Shown here piece after piece: positions 45,834 to 54,243 of a stretch of 64,000 nt of DNA. Under the pieces are notes generated by a model. The model was not told where the DNA came from and made no database searches. It was given only the letters and a program-made list of their open reading frames with translations. Origin of the DNA: Caccoplasma sp905210875 (lineage in GTDB: Bacteria > Bacteroidota > Bacteroidia > Bacteroidales > UBA11471); contig OZ007034.1 of the NCBI GenBank assembly GCA_963931635.1, positions 1,240,001 to 1,304,000 on the forward strand, written 5' to 3'. The number at the start of each line of letters is the position of its first letter. The first letter of the stretch is position 1. The translations under genes were made by a program, and so were the position numbers.

Positions 45834-45941
45834 AAGGTGGTTATAGCATCAGGGCTCCACCTCTACCCATACCGAACAGAGAAGTTAAACCTGATCACGC
45901 CGATGGTACTGCGCAAGCGGGAGAGTAGGTAGCCGCCCCCT
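45834..45941 (+). rRNA. rrf: 5S ribosomal RNA
   Basis: About 108 nt. Helix I is AGGTGGTTA with TAGCCGCC. The conserved core CTACCCATACCGAACAGAGAAGTTAA and the CGCCGATGGTACTGC stretch are present. Ends are approximate by a few bases. Confidence 0.95.
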
Positions 45942-45942
45942 C

Positions 45943-45976
45943 AGCGCCGGAGACAGAAGTCCCCGGCGCTTTTTTT
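45943..45976 (+). terminator. Terminator of the rRNA operon
   Basis: Stem AGCGCCGG/CCGGCGCT followed by seven T, directly after 5S. Confidence 0.93.
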
Positions 45977-46622
45977 ATACCCATACCCCATACCCCACCT
46001 CACAATACCATCACCCATTACACAACCATACCCCGCATCCCCCCCACCATATCCACTCTCCAACCATCATCTACCCCCTCCACCGTATCCAGTCTCCAAC
46101 CATCATCTATCCCCCCAACCGTACCCCAGCCATCACTCTATCATACCACCCACCATCACTCTTACCCTTTCCTCCACAAGCCGGGCAGAACAAGCAAAGC
46201 CAGGCAAGCCTGACCAATCAACCCAGCACCAACCCTACACAAAACCAACACATCTCCAAGCCCCAAAACCGGGTCAACCAAGATGGCCCACCAAAGTCAA
46301 ACAAATGGAACCCATACCATATCAGTATACCGCGCTGCACACCATCACCTTACCACCACGAGCACACAAACAAGAAACGCCCCCTCGAAAGCACACTATA
46401 ACAGTCTTGCCTAAATAAATTAGACCCTATGTGCAGAGAGTTTTATCCATATCCCCAAAAAGTATTGTAATCTCGTCTTCGTGATTGCTTCATCTGAGAA
46501 TGTTCTATACTTCGACCAGTCGAGTTATGTTTATTCGCTCTAAGAAAGCTTCTGTCTTTAATATCGTAAAATGCTACTTCATATTCCCTGTATGCTTTTA
46601 ACAATTAAAGGTTTTGGATCAA
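45977..46622. other. C-rich, G-poor non-coding region after the rRNA operon
   Basis: No ORF of substance. The plus strand from about 45980 to 46330 is dominated by C and A with very few G, in phrases such as CCATACCCC and CCACCAT. The complementary strand therefore has G-runs (GGGGTATGGGG) able to form G-quadruplexes. The rest (46380-46622) is ordinary, mildly AT-rich sequence with nothing recognised. Confidence 0.7.
46044..46115 (+). repeat. Two imperfect 36-bp tandem repeats in the C-rich region
   Basis: Units start at 46044 (CCACCATATCC) and 46080 (CCACCGTATCC) and share CTCCAACCATCATCTA. A decayed third copy may follow (CCAACCGTACCCCAG). Confidence 0.75.
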
Positions 46623-46654
46623 AAAATGCCTCTACCAATTGGTAGAGGCATTTT
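46623..46654 (-). terminator. Terminator of the BspA-type gene
   Basis: A perfect 32-nt palindrome (AAAATGCCTCTACCAA and its complement). On the minus strand it is followed by a T-run, 22 nt after the stop codon. Confidence 0.93.
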
Positions 46655-46675
46655 GCCGGATGTGAACCGTGTTAT

Positions 46676-49600
46676 TTATAAGATTATTTTTTCAGCTTTG
46701 TCCGCGCATTTGACGATGTAAAGATGCCCTTCTGGTAAATTTATCTCGAGTGGTTCTTGAGTAGTTTTGCCGTTGTATACCAGTTTACCGTCGGAAGAGA
46801 AGATGGCAATCGGAGTCTCTGGTGCCACATTGTCTATCCGAATTTTACCGTTAAGTTTATACATCACTATCTTGTCTTTGTTGTCGAGGACATTTTCCTT
46901 AATGCCTGAAATCAGGAAGAAGTCTTTCCATTCGTTGGCAGTTTTGTAAGCGTTCCCTGCTCCGAACGGAATTAGTAGATAGCATTGTGCCTTATCTACA
47001 TTATTAAAACATAATGCTTTGCAAGTGGGGGGCGTAGTAGCTCGACACAAGATTGTTTTCAAATCAGTACAGTTTTCGAAGGCCGATCTTCCTATTTCCT
47101 TCAATCCACAGCCTAACGTGATAGTGTGTAGGCCGTTGCAAAAGGCAAAGGCGTAGTCGCCTAGAATTGATACACTATCGGGAATATCTATTGTGGTAAC
47201 TGCTGTGCAGGTTGAAAACGCTGAGTAACCGATTTGTTTTAATCCTTTCCCCAATGTGATATTAGAAATCTTAGTGCACCCTATAAATGCTTTACTGTTT
47301 ATTGATGTTACATTGTCGGGAATGATTAAGCTTGTCAAACCTGTGCAGCCAGCGAAGGCCGATTCGTTTATGGCGGTTACTTTACTACCGATTGTCAATT
47401 CTTCTAGATTGCTTTGTCCTGAAAATGAAATGTTTATGTCTCGTCCCAAATAGATAGTTTCAAGTGAACTCTCGTTGAAGTTGCTGTCTTCTCCTGTTAA
47501 TGCAGTGTTACTGTCAGATATAATCAAATCTTTCAGAGTGCTGCAGTCTTTGAATGCCCACACGCCTATCGACGTTACGCTACTAGGAATTTCCAGGGAA
47601 GTCAACCCGTTACAATTGCGAAAAGCCGATTCTTTTATTTTTGTTACGCCATCGGGTATTTTATAAGATCCACTTTTACAACGAGGGAAAGCTAGCAATG
47701 TCGTTCCTGTTATGTCGAACAGGACACCATCAATGGAAGAAATATAGTAATTTCCTTTATCAACGATAAATTCCGAGAAGGAGGGTATGTAGTAAAAGTT
47801 TAGAGTTTCAATCCATCTTACATTGTTGGCAATCCTAACAGTAGTTAAACCGATGCAACCCTCAAAAGTAGATTTGTCTATGGTTGTCAGCCGGCTTCCA
47901 ATGGTCAATTCTTTTAATTCGATCCAATTTTTAAATGAACCACTAATGTTTCGTCCCAGGTAGAGCGATTCAATGGCGGTACCACTAAAAGTGTTATCTT
48001 CTAGAGATAACGTCGTGCTGCTGACAGCGAGAATCACTTCTTTCAGTGCAGAGCAGCCCTCGAAAGCTGCTGCGCCTATGGAGGTTACGCTTTCGGGAAT
48101 TTCTATGGATGTCAGCCCGGAGCAGTCTTTGAAAGCAGATTCACCTATGGCTGTTACTTCATTGCCTATACTTACCTTTTTTAGTGTGTCCCAGTTTTTG
48201 AACGAGCCGTAGATGTTTCGGCCCAGGTAAAGTGATTCTATGGTGGTTCCGTCAAAAGAACTGTACATATATAACATTTCATCCCCGTCGGCGATGACCA
48301 GTTCTTTCAGCCCGGAGCAGCCTGCAAAAGCTGATGAACCTATGGAGGTTACATTTCCAGGAATTTCTATGGAGGTTAGCCCGGAGCAGCCTGCAAAAGC
48401 TGATGAACCTATGGAGGTTACATTTCCAGGAATTTCTATGGAGGTTAGCCCGGAGCAGCCTGCAAAAGCTGATGAACCTATGGAGGTTACATTTCCAGGA
48501 ATTTCTATGGAGGTCAAAGCGGAGCACCCGGCGAAAGCATCGTTATTGATTTTTGTTACATTCCCAGGAATTTCTATGGAGGTTAGCCCTGAACAGCCCT
48601 CAAAAGCCGATTTTCCTATCGTTGCAACGCTTTCGGGGATTTCCAAGGAGGTCAATTGGGAACAATTGCGGAAAGCTGACTCGTTTATCGTTGTAACGCC
48701 GTCGGGGATTTTATAAGAGCCGTTTTTGGCGCAAGGAGCAGACAGTAATGTTGTCCCGGAATTGTTGAGCAGGACACCTTCGTTCGTCGAAAAATCGTTG
48801 TTATTTTCATCGACGATAAATTCTGTCAAAGATGGAATGGAATAAAAATCCAAATTCTTTACAGAGGTTACGTTACTGGAAATTATTACAGAGGTCAAGT
48901 CTGGACAATACCTGAACTCGTATATCGTCGTTGGCACATTGTTGGCAATAATTAACTCCTTCAACTTTGATAGGTTGTTCGATATGCCATTGATGTTTCT
49001 TCCTAAAGAAAGCGATTCGATTGATGTTTCGTAGAAAACATCCTTTATTAGCGATAATGTCGTATTGCCAGGTGCAAGAGTCAACTTTTTTAAATTAGAG
49101 CAGCCCTTGAAAGCAAATTCTCCTATTGTTGCTACACTTCCAGGAATTTCTATGGAGGTCAAGCCCGAACAGCCCTCAAAAGCCGATTCTCCTATCGTTG
49201 TCATTATATTCCCGAGAATTTTTATGGAAGTCAAGCCCGAGCAATTTAGGAAAGCCGATTTTCCTATTGTAGTTATGCTTCTTGGAATTTCTATGGAAGT
49301 CAAGCCCGAACAGCCTTCAAAAGCCGATTCTCCTATCGTTGTCATTATATTCCCGAGAATTTTTATGGAGGTTAAGCCCGAACAATTTAGAAAAGCCGAT
49401 TTTCCTATCGTAGTTATGCTTCTTGGAATTTCTATGGAGGTCAAGCCCGAACAGCCTTTAAAAGCCGATTCTTCTATAGTTGTTATCCTATTACCGAGAA
49501 TTTTTATGGAGGTCAAGCCCGAGCAATTTAGGAAAGCCGATTCTCCTATCGTTGCAACGCTTTCGGGGATTTCCAAGGAGGTCAATTGGGAACAATTGCA

Positions 49601-50962
49601 GAAGGCTGACTCGTTTATCGTTGTAACGCCATCAGGAATTTTATAAGAGCCGCTTTTGGTGCAAGGGACAGACAGTAATGTTGTCCCGGTATTGTTGAGC
49701 AGGACACCTTCGTTCGTCGAGAAATCGTTGTTGTTTTCATCGACGATAAATTCTGTCAAAGTGGGTATGGAATAGAAATTTAAGGTCTCTGACCATTTTG
49801 TGCCGTTGCTAATCTTTACGGTGGTCAATGCGGAGCAGTTGTTAAAAGTAGACGTTCCTATGATTGTTACGTTCTTGCCAATGGTTACCTCTTTCAACTT
49901 GCTCAGATTGTAGAATGAGTCGTCGATGTTTCTACCCAAGTAAAGCGATTCGATAGCAGTACCGTTAAAAGAATCCCCATTTAGAGATAGTGTTGTGTTG
50001 TTGTCGGCAATAATCAGTTCCTTGATTGCCGAGCAGCCAGCAAACGCCGATGCGTCTATGGAGGTCACACTTCCGGGAATTTCTATGGAGGTCAAGCCCG
50101 AGCAGCCAGCAAACGCCGATGCGCCTATGGAGGTCACACTATCGGGAATTTCTATGGAGGTCAAAGCGGAGCAACCTTCAAAGGCCGATGCGCCTATGGA
50201 GGTTATTCTGTCATAAAGTGTTATATAGGAGAGATTGGAACAATTGCGGAAAGTAGAATTTGCAATCATTGTTATGTTGTAAGGAATTAAAGCTATGGAC
50301 AATTTTGAGCAGTCTTCGAAAGCCGAAGCACCTATGTAGGTTACTTTATTCCCGAGTTCTATGGAGGTCAAAGCAGAGCACCCGTCAAAAGCATAGTTGC
50401 TGATTTCTGTTACGTTGGCAGGAATTTCTATGGATGTTAAGTTTTGGCAATCTCGAAAAGCGTGAGCATCAATTGATGTTACGTTGCTAGGAATTTTGAC
50501 AGATGTTAAGCTTGTGCAATTGTAGAAAAAACTATTGCCGATCTTTGTTAGGCCTTCGGGTAGCGTTACAGAGGTTAGTGCGCTGCAGTTGGTGAAGGCT
50601 GCCGAGCCTATCGAGGTTACACTGTTTGGAATGATTACTGAGGTTAAGGATGGTGATGCACCGAATGCGCACCACCCTATTGTCGTTACTGTATTAGGAA
50701 TCGTAACGGAGGTCAATTTTGTGCATTCACTAAAAGCTTTACCTGCGATTTTTGTTACAGTATATGTAGACCCTTGGTTGGTGACGGTTTCGGGAATTAT
50801 TATTGAGCCGGTATATTCCGAGTGTACGACTGTTACTTCTGAAGGAGAAGAGGTGGAGATTTCGTAATATATTCCGTCCTGTTCAAAATCATAGGCTCCG
50901 GCGAGTTGTGGAAAAAGGCAGAGGAGGCCTAGAAGGATTGTTTGTATAAAAAACTTTTTCAT
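46676..50962 (-). CDS. Giant BspA-type leucine-rich-repeat surface protein
   Basis: A 1428-residue exported protein with signal peptide (MKKFFIQTILLGLLCLFPQLAGA), starting at ATG 50962. Nearly all of it is LRR_5/BspA-type repeats of 23-24 residues (LTSIEIPxxVTSIGxxAFxGCSG), interrupted by three related non-LRR inserts with FSTNEGVLLNNTGTTLL and GSYKIPDGVT. The last about 70 residues (KIRIDNVAPETPIAIFSSDGKLVYNGKT ... LPEGHLYIVKCADKAEKIIL) look like a T9SS C-terminal sorting domain. BspA proteins bind host matrix or other bacteria. The gene follows a small P-loop NTPase gene with only 2 nt between. Lower GC than neighbours and repeat amplification point to fast evolution. Confidence 0.93.
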   Translation of the reverse strand: MKKFFIQTILLGLLCLFPQLAGAYDFEQDGIYYEISTSSPSEVTVVHSEYTGSIIIPETVTNQGSTYTVTKIAGKAFSECTKLTSVTIPNTVTTIGWCAFGASPSLTSVIIPNSVTSIGSAAFTNCSALTSVTLPEGLTKIGNSFFYNCTSLTSVKIPSNVTSIDAHAFRDCQNLTSIEIPANVTEISNYAFDGCSALTSIELGNKVTYIGASAFEDCSKLSIALIPYNITMIANSTFRNCSNLSYITLYDRITSIGASAFEGCSALTSIEIPDSVTSIGASAFAGCSGLTSIEIPGSVTSIDASAFAGCSAIKELIIADNNTTLSLNGDSFNGTAIESLYLGRNIDDSFYNLSKLKEVTIGKNVTIIGTSTFNNCSALTTVKISNGTKWSETLNFYSIPTLTEFIVDENNNDFSTNEGVLLNNTGTTLLSVPCTKSGSYKIPDGVTTINESAFCNCSQLTSLEIPESVATIGESAFLNCSGLTSIKILGNRITTIEESAFKGCSGLTSIEIPRSITTIGKSAFLNCSGLTSIKILGNIMTTIGESAFEGCSGLTSIEIPRSITTIGKSAFLNCSGLTSIKILGNIMTTIGESAFEGCSGLTSIEIPGSVATIGEFAFKGCSNLKKLTLAPGNTTLSLIKDVFYETSIESLSLGRNINGISNNLSKLKELIIANNVPTTIYEFRYCPDLTSVIISSNVTSVKNLDFYSIPSLTEFIVDENNNDFSTNEGVLLNNSGTTLLSAPCAKNGSYKIPDGVTTINESAFRNCSQLTSLEIPESVATIGKSAFEGCSGLTSIEIPGNVTKINNDAFAGCSALTSIEIPGNVTSIGSSAFAGCSGLTSIEIPGNVTSIGSSAFAGCSGLTSIEIPGNVTSIGSSAFAGCSGLKELVIADGDEMLYMYSSFDGTTIESLYLGRNIYGSFKNWDTLKKVSIGNEVTAIGESAFKDCSGLTSIEIPESVTSIGAAAFEGCSALKEVILAVSSTTLSLEDNTFSGTAIESLYLGRNISGSFKNWIELKELTIGSRLTTIDKSTFEGCIGLTTVRIANNVRWIETLNFYYIPSFSEFIVDKGNYYISSIDGVLFDITGTTLLAFPRCKSGSYKIPDGVTKIKESAFRNCNGLTSLEIPSSVTSIGVWAFKDCSTLKDLIISDSNTALTGEDSNFNESSLETIYLGRDINISFSGQSNLEELTIGSKVTAINESAFAGCTGLTSLIIPDNVTSINSKAFIGCTKISNITLGKGLKQIGYSAFSTCTAVTTIDIPDSVSILGDYAFAFCNGLHTITLGCGLKEIGRSAFENCTDLKTILCRATTPPTCKALCFNNVDKAQCYLLIPFGAGNAYKTANEWKDFFLISGIKENVLDNKDKIVMYKLNGKIRIDNVAPETPIAIFSSDGKLVYNGKTTQEPLEINLPEGHLYIVKCADKAEKIIL
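48309..48515 (-). repeat. Three identical 69-bp units in the BspA-type gene
   Basis: Units at 48309-48377, 48378-48446 and 48447-48515 code for one 23-residue LRR each. The first two are identical and the third agrees through its first about 62 bases. Synonymous positions have not diverged, so the expansion is recent. Confidence 0.9.
49143..49565 (-). repeat. Three 141-bp units in the BspA-type gene
   Basis: A higher-order unit of two LRRs (47 residues, with ITTIGKSAFLNCSG and GNIMTTIGESAFEGCSG) recurs at 49143, 49284 and 49425 with few differences. Confidence 0.85.
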
Positions 50963-50964
50963 GG

Positions 50965-51402
50965 TTATTTGTCGTTTATAAGTCGGTTGATGAAATGAAT
51001 TATATTTTCGGCGAAAATTTCGTTCAGGAAGAGATTCCCGCACGATTCACCCCAATAACTGAAATAGGGCGATATCCAGACACTCTGGATATTGTTTTTC
51101 TTGGCAGGTTCGTCAATTTCACGAATGGTGCGACCTTTGCTACGGCAGGCGGCGCAGATAATTAGGCAGCCCTGTTCGATGCATCGTTTCATTTGATTTG
51201 CGATTCCTGTGTGGGGATCACCATGTGTAATGATCCCCACTTTGGTTTCCCGATAAGTGCCTATTACCAGACGGTCCTTAAAATTGATTCTTTCATCGAC
51301 CTCAATATCTTTGTTGGAGAACAGAATGTCGATTAAATAATTGAGCGAGTTACTTTTCCCATGATTGGAGGGTGCCATGACGGCAATAACAGTCTTTTGC
51401 AT
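50965..51402 (-). CDS. Small P-loop NTPase-like protein of unknown function
   Basis: A 145-residue cytoplasmic protein from ATG 51402. The N-terminus MQKTVIAVMAPSNHGKSNSLNYLID is a beta strand, P-loop (APSNHGKS, Ala in place of the first Gly) and helix. Later strands VGIITHGDP and GCLIICAACRSKGRTI follow the order of a small kinase or GTPase fold, with no obvious Walker B Asp beyond HGDP. It stops 2 nt before the BspA-type ATG, so the two are one transcript. An octa-T tract of a preceding hairpin touches its start codon, suggesting attenuation. I cannot assign a substrate; nucleotide kinase or regulator of the surface protein are both possible. Confidence 0.75.
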   Translation of the reverse strand: MQKTVIAVMAPSNHGKSNSLNYLIDILFSNKDIEVDERINFKDRLVIGTYRETKVGIITHGDPHTGIANQMKRCIEQGCLIICAACRSKGRTIREIDEPAKKNNIQSVWISPYFSYWGESCGNLFLNEIFAENIIHFINRLINDK

Positions 51403-51441
51403 AAAAAAAATATGATTGGCATTGTTCCCCCATAATGCCAA
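51403..51441 (-). terminator. Terminator-like hairpin abutting the P-loop gene start
   Basis: On the minus strand TTGGCATT and AATGCCAA (51434-51441 and 51416-51423) form a stem with a G-rich loop. Five bases later eight T (51410-51403) run straight into the ATG at 51402. It fits an intrinsic terminator or attenuator. Confidence 0.7.
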
Positions 51442-51447
51442 TGATAC

Positions 51448-51687
51448 AAAAAAAGCGCGGGGAACTTCCGTTGCTTATTTTGCAGGAGGCATCGCCAAAC
51501 GCCCAATCCGAAATAAGCAGCTACCCCACGCCAAGTTATATACCGAAGACCATTGGTCTGGGTATAACAAAGCATGAACGTTTACACTGCTTATCCTTCG
51601 GATTAGAAATTTTGGCGATTTTCCTGCAAAGGATAAAAACGAAACGCTTCTTTTATATTTTCCGGACAAAGCGCTCTTTGTCCCGTT
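51448..51687 (-). ncRNA. Candidate structured leader or small RNA upstream of the P-loop/BspA genes
   Basis: The predicted transcript starts near 51687 from the promoter at 51693-51724. It begins with a perfect 8-bp hairpin (GGACAAAG/CTTTGTCC, 51664-51683). It ends with a nested stem: GCGTGGGG with CCCCGCGC (51524-51531 and 51455-51462) around GCTTATTT with AAATAAGC (51511-51518 and 51473-51480), followed by seven T. That is a self-contained RNA of about 240 nt. Short overlapping ORFs on both strands look like by-products. No Rfam class is recognised by eye. Confidence 0.5.
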
Positions 51688-51692
51688 CATGG

Positions 51693-51724
51693 CAAACTTA
51701 TAAAATTGTTTCGGATTGTGCAAA
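51693..51724 (-). promoter_or_regulatory. Promoter of the structured leader
   Basis: On the minus strand TTTG (51721-51724), 20 nt, TAAGTTTG (51693-51700): an exact consensus match about 290 nt before the first gene. Confidence 0.7.
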
Positions 51725-51825
51725 CGTTCATGAAGGGTAGTTATTGCTAAAAATAAAATAATATCAAATATGCTTTATTGTATTATGGAATCATTATACG
51801 ATTTGATAAGTGCCTGAAACTTTTT

Positions 51826-51868
51826 CTCTCTTCTGTACGTCTAATGCAAAAATCGCATTAAAAGAGAG
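51826..51868 (+). promoter_or_regulatory. Hairpin just before the S41 peptidase start
   Basis: Outer pairing CTCTCTT (51826-51832) with AAGAGAG (51862-51868) and inner pairing TAATGC (51842-51847) with GCATTA (51855-51860). It ends 4 nt before the ATG at 51873 and could mask translation initiation. Confidence 0.45.
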
Positions 51869-51872
51869 AATC

Positions 51873-53075
51873 ATGAAAATCTGGAAATTTTGTCTGTTGT
51901 CATTCTTATGTTTGTGTGTGTCTCGTTTGTCGGCGCAGCCGCGAGAGCAGGGGGAAATGGCGGCGCTTACTGCTGAGCAGAAGGTGGCCGACTTTGAATA
52001 CCTCTACGGGGTGTTGCGCGACAACTACCCTTTCTTCGGGGTGGCCGAGCGTAAATTTGGTATCGACTGGCTGGCACGGCACGACGAGTATGTCGAGCGG
52101 TTGAAGGCCACTACCGACAACAAGAGCTATATCTCGGCGCTGAATCGCATCATCAAGGAACTCCGCGACGGGCATCTCGACTTGTTCCCGACGGCTCTGC
52201 CGGAGTTTTTTGAAGTGGCGTATGCCTCGAACCGCGGATATAAAAGGTGGGTCAAGATGATACGGCGCAGCGAAGGCCGTGCCGCCTATTGGAGCCGTAT
52301 GTTCTCGAACAAACCGAGAGTGAATAGCGGTGAGGGTTCCCGACAGGTTGTTTCGTATTACAGCGATACGATGCTGTGCGACGGTCGGGTGGCCTACATG
52401 CGCATCGAGGCGCTCGACATGCGCTCGCTGGCTGTCGACGGAGAGAAGATAGACCGCTTCCTGTCGTCGATTGCCGATGCCCGCTATCTGGTTATCGACA
52501 TACAGGGCAATGGGGGCGGCGATACGCGTTACTGGTCGGAGCATATCGTGCCGCGTCTTATCGACGAACCGTTGGAATTTTCCACAGTCGTGCTTTCCAA
52601 AAATGGAGAGTTGAACAAATATTTCAAGCCCCGTTATTTCGGCCGGAAGGCTCGTCGCCTGGAATGTCAGCCCGAAGGTGGCTCGTTGCCCGACGAGCTG
52701 TTTGACGGTTCTTATTACGCCCATGAGACACACCAGAAAGTCAAGCCCGAGAGTCCGGTGGCGTTCGAGGGAGAAATCTTTCTGCTGGTCGATGGCGGCG
52801 TCTTCTCTTCGTCGGGGATATGGGCCGACTTCTGCAAGCGTACCGGCTGGGCGACCCTTGTGGGGCGGACCACGGCCACGCAGGGCATGGGCTCCGACCC
52901 GGGTATCGTCTGCCTGCCCGAGAGCGGTATTCTTGTGCGCTATCCCATTGATAGCGGTATCAATGCCGACGGCACATTCAACGGAGAGACAGGTATTCGT
53001 CCCGATGTGAGAATCCCCGGAAAAAACAGGACGGAGCGGTTGCAAAACCTGCTCGAATATCTGTCGGACCGATGA
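51873..53075 (+). CDS. S41 family (C-terminal-processing-type) peptidase
   Basis: A 400-residue exported serine peptidase of the S41/tail-specific protease family. A signal peptide (MKIWKFCLLSFLCLCVSRLSAQ) is followed by a helical N-terminal part. The catalytic region has YLVIDIQGNGGGDTRYW (206-222) and LLVDGGVFSSSGIWADF (304-320) with the nucleophile in the FSSSG Ser cluster. ATTQGMGSDPG-like residues after it match the C-terminal beta part. A PDZ domain is not evident. The ATG at 51873 is chosen; the upstream ATG at 51810 lies before the hairpin and adds a polar segment ahead of the signal. It is a single gene. Confidence 0.9.
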   Translation: MKIWKFCLLSFLCLCVSRLSAQPREQGEMAALTAEQKVADFEYLYGVLRDNYPFFGVAERKFGIDWLARHDEYVERLKATTDNKSYISALNRIIKELRDGHLDLFPTALPEFFEVAYASNRGYKRWVKMIRRSEGRAAYWSRMFSNKPRVNSGEGSRQVVSYYSDTMLCDGRVAYMRIEALDMRSLAVDGEKIDRFLSSIADARYLVIDIQGNGGGDTRYWSEHIVPRLIDEPLEFSTVVLSKNGELNKYFKPRYFGRKARRLECQPEGGSLPDELFDGSYYAHETHQKVKPESPVAFEGEIFLLVDGGVFSSSGIWADFCKRTGWATLVGRTTATQGMGSDPGIVCLPESGILVRYPIDSGINADGTFNGETGIRPDVRIPGKNRTERLQNLLEYLSDR

Positions 53076-53231
53076 TGAACGCCGCGTCGTTCGGTTGCCA
53101 CTCCGGGGCAGCCCGAGACTTGGCGCGGAGAGAAAACCCGGTTTACGTTTGTGGGGGAACGGAGAATAAATTTTATCGTTACGAAACTTTTTGCATATTT
53201 GCTTCGTCTAATATCTATAAAACATACAACA

Positions 53232-53708
53232 ATGAAAAATAAAATTTTGCTGACCGCAGCCTTATTGCTTGCCTTACCGAGTATCGTCCTGGCCGATGAC
53301 GGTTTTTGGAACGAAATAGCCTCGAACATTATACCTCTGACGGCGATAGTTTCGGTTCTTGTGGTACCCTTTGTGGTGGTGGTGGCCATCTTGATTGCCA
53401 TCTTGATATACAATTACCGCAAATCCCAAATGCGTGCGCGCATTATCGAGAAGTCGTTGGAGAACGGCCGTGATTTGCCCGACGGTTTTTGGTCTCCCAA
53501 GAAAAAGCGTAAACCGTTCAAAGATGAGATTACCTACCTGGGTGTAGGGCTTGGATGCCTGTTCGTGGGCTGTGTCTCGGACGAATTTATGTTTACCGGC
53601 GTGGCCATCATATTTCTGGTCATGAGCCTGGGAGGCTTCCTGGTCTATGCCCTGCAACGTCTGGAAAAAAAGGGCGACAAAGACGACTCGGCCGATGAAG
53701 AACAATAG
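53232..53708 (+). CDS. DUF6249 membrane protein
   Basis: A 158-residue protein with an N-terminal signal (MKNKILLTAALLLALPSIVLA), a strong membrane helix (about 35-62, LTAIVSVLVVPFVVVVAILIAILIYNY), a cytoplasmic-type segment RKSQMRARIIEKSLENGRDLPDGFW, and two further helices (about 95-135). These features match DUF6249. It overlaps the ECF sigma gene by 14 bases. Such proteins are often next to ECF sigma factors in Bacteroidetes, which suggests involvement in the same signalling unit, but the function is unknown. Confidence 0.85.
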   Translation: MKNKILLTAALLLALPSIVLADDGFWNEIASNIIPLTAIVSVLVVPFVVVVAILIAILIYNYRKSQMRARIIEKSLENGRDLPDGFWSPKKKRKPFKDEITYLGVGLGCLFVGCVSDEFMFTGVAIIFLVMSLGGFLVYALQRLEKKGDKDDSADEEQ

Positions 53709-54243
53709 CGAAGAGGCGGCTTGGATAGCCCGATGTGTCCTTTGGGACGACCGTCGGGCTTTTGCCCATCTGGTCGAGAAGTATCAGGTGAGGCTCCGTC
53801 GTTTTCTGCTGCATCTCACCGGCGGTGATTCCTATCTGGCCGACGACCTGGCGCAAGACACGTTTGTGCGGGCCTACGAGCGGATAAGAAGTTACAAGGG
53901 GCTGTCGTCGTTCTCGACCTGGCTCTTCCGCATTGCCTGCAATCTTTTCTACGATTACAGCCGCCGTATGGAGAAGTTCGACAGTATCGATACCGAAGAG
54001 GTGGCCGCTCTGAGTGTGAAGCCGTCGCCGGTTGCCGAGCAGATAGATGTGGCGAGAGCGCTGGCTACGCTGCGCCCCGAAGAGCGCATGGCGCTGTCGC
54101 TTTTCTATCTCGAAGATATGCCCATTGCCAAAATCGCTTCGGTGATGGAACGCCCCGAGGGCAGCGTGAAGACATTATTGTTCAGAGGGAAACAACATTT
54201 AAGCGAATATTTCAAACAAGACCGATATGAAAGAGATGAATGA
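53695..54243 (+). CDS. ECF-type RNA polymerase sigma factor
   Basis: A 182-residue sigma-70 family protein of the ECF class. Region 2 contains AFAHLVEKYQVRLRRFLLHLTG and LADDLAQDTFVRAYERIRSYKG with the -10-binding helix SSFSTWLFRIACNLFYDYSRR. Region 4 has LRPEERMALSLFYLEDMPIAKIASVMERPEGSVKTLLFRGKQHL. The ATG at 53695 overlaps DUF6249 and its end overlaps the next gene, so the three are tightly coupled. No classical FecR-type anti-sigma is seen. Confidence 0.94.
   Translation: MKNNSEEAAWIARCVLWDDRRAFAHLVEKYQVRLRRFLLHLTGGDSYLADDLAQDTFVRAYERIRSYKGLSSFSTWLFRIACNLFYDYSRRMEKFDSIDTEEVAALSVKPSPVAEQIDVARALATLRPEERMALSLFYLEDMPIAKIASVMERPEGSVKTLLFRGKQHLSEYFKQDRYERDE

Noticed and set aside
46016..46330. 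Repeat array as a possible replication origin or plasmid iteron
   Set aside because: The units are imperfect, only two to three copies, and no replication protein is nearby.
48309..49565. CRISPR-like regular repeats
   Set aside because: The repeats are in frame, have no unique spacers and encode LRR units; no cas genes are present.
51435..51740. Overlapping short ORFs on both strands in the leader upstream of the P-loop gene
   Set aside because: The minus-strand one would begin at 51723, before the predicted transcript start, and the region folds into stems with terminators, so RNA function is more likely.
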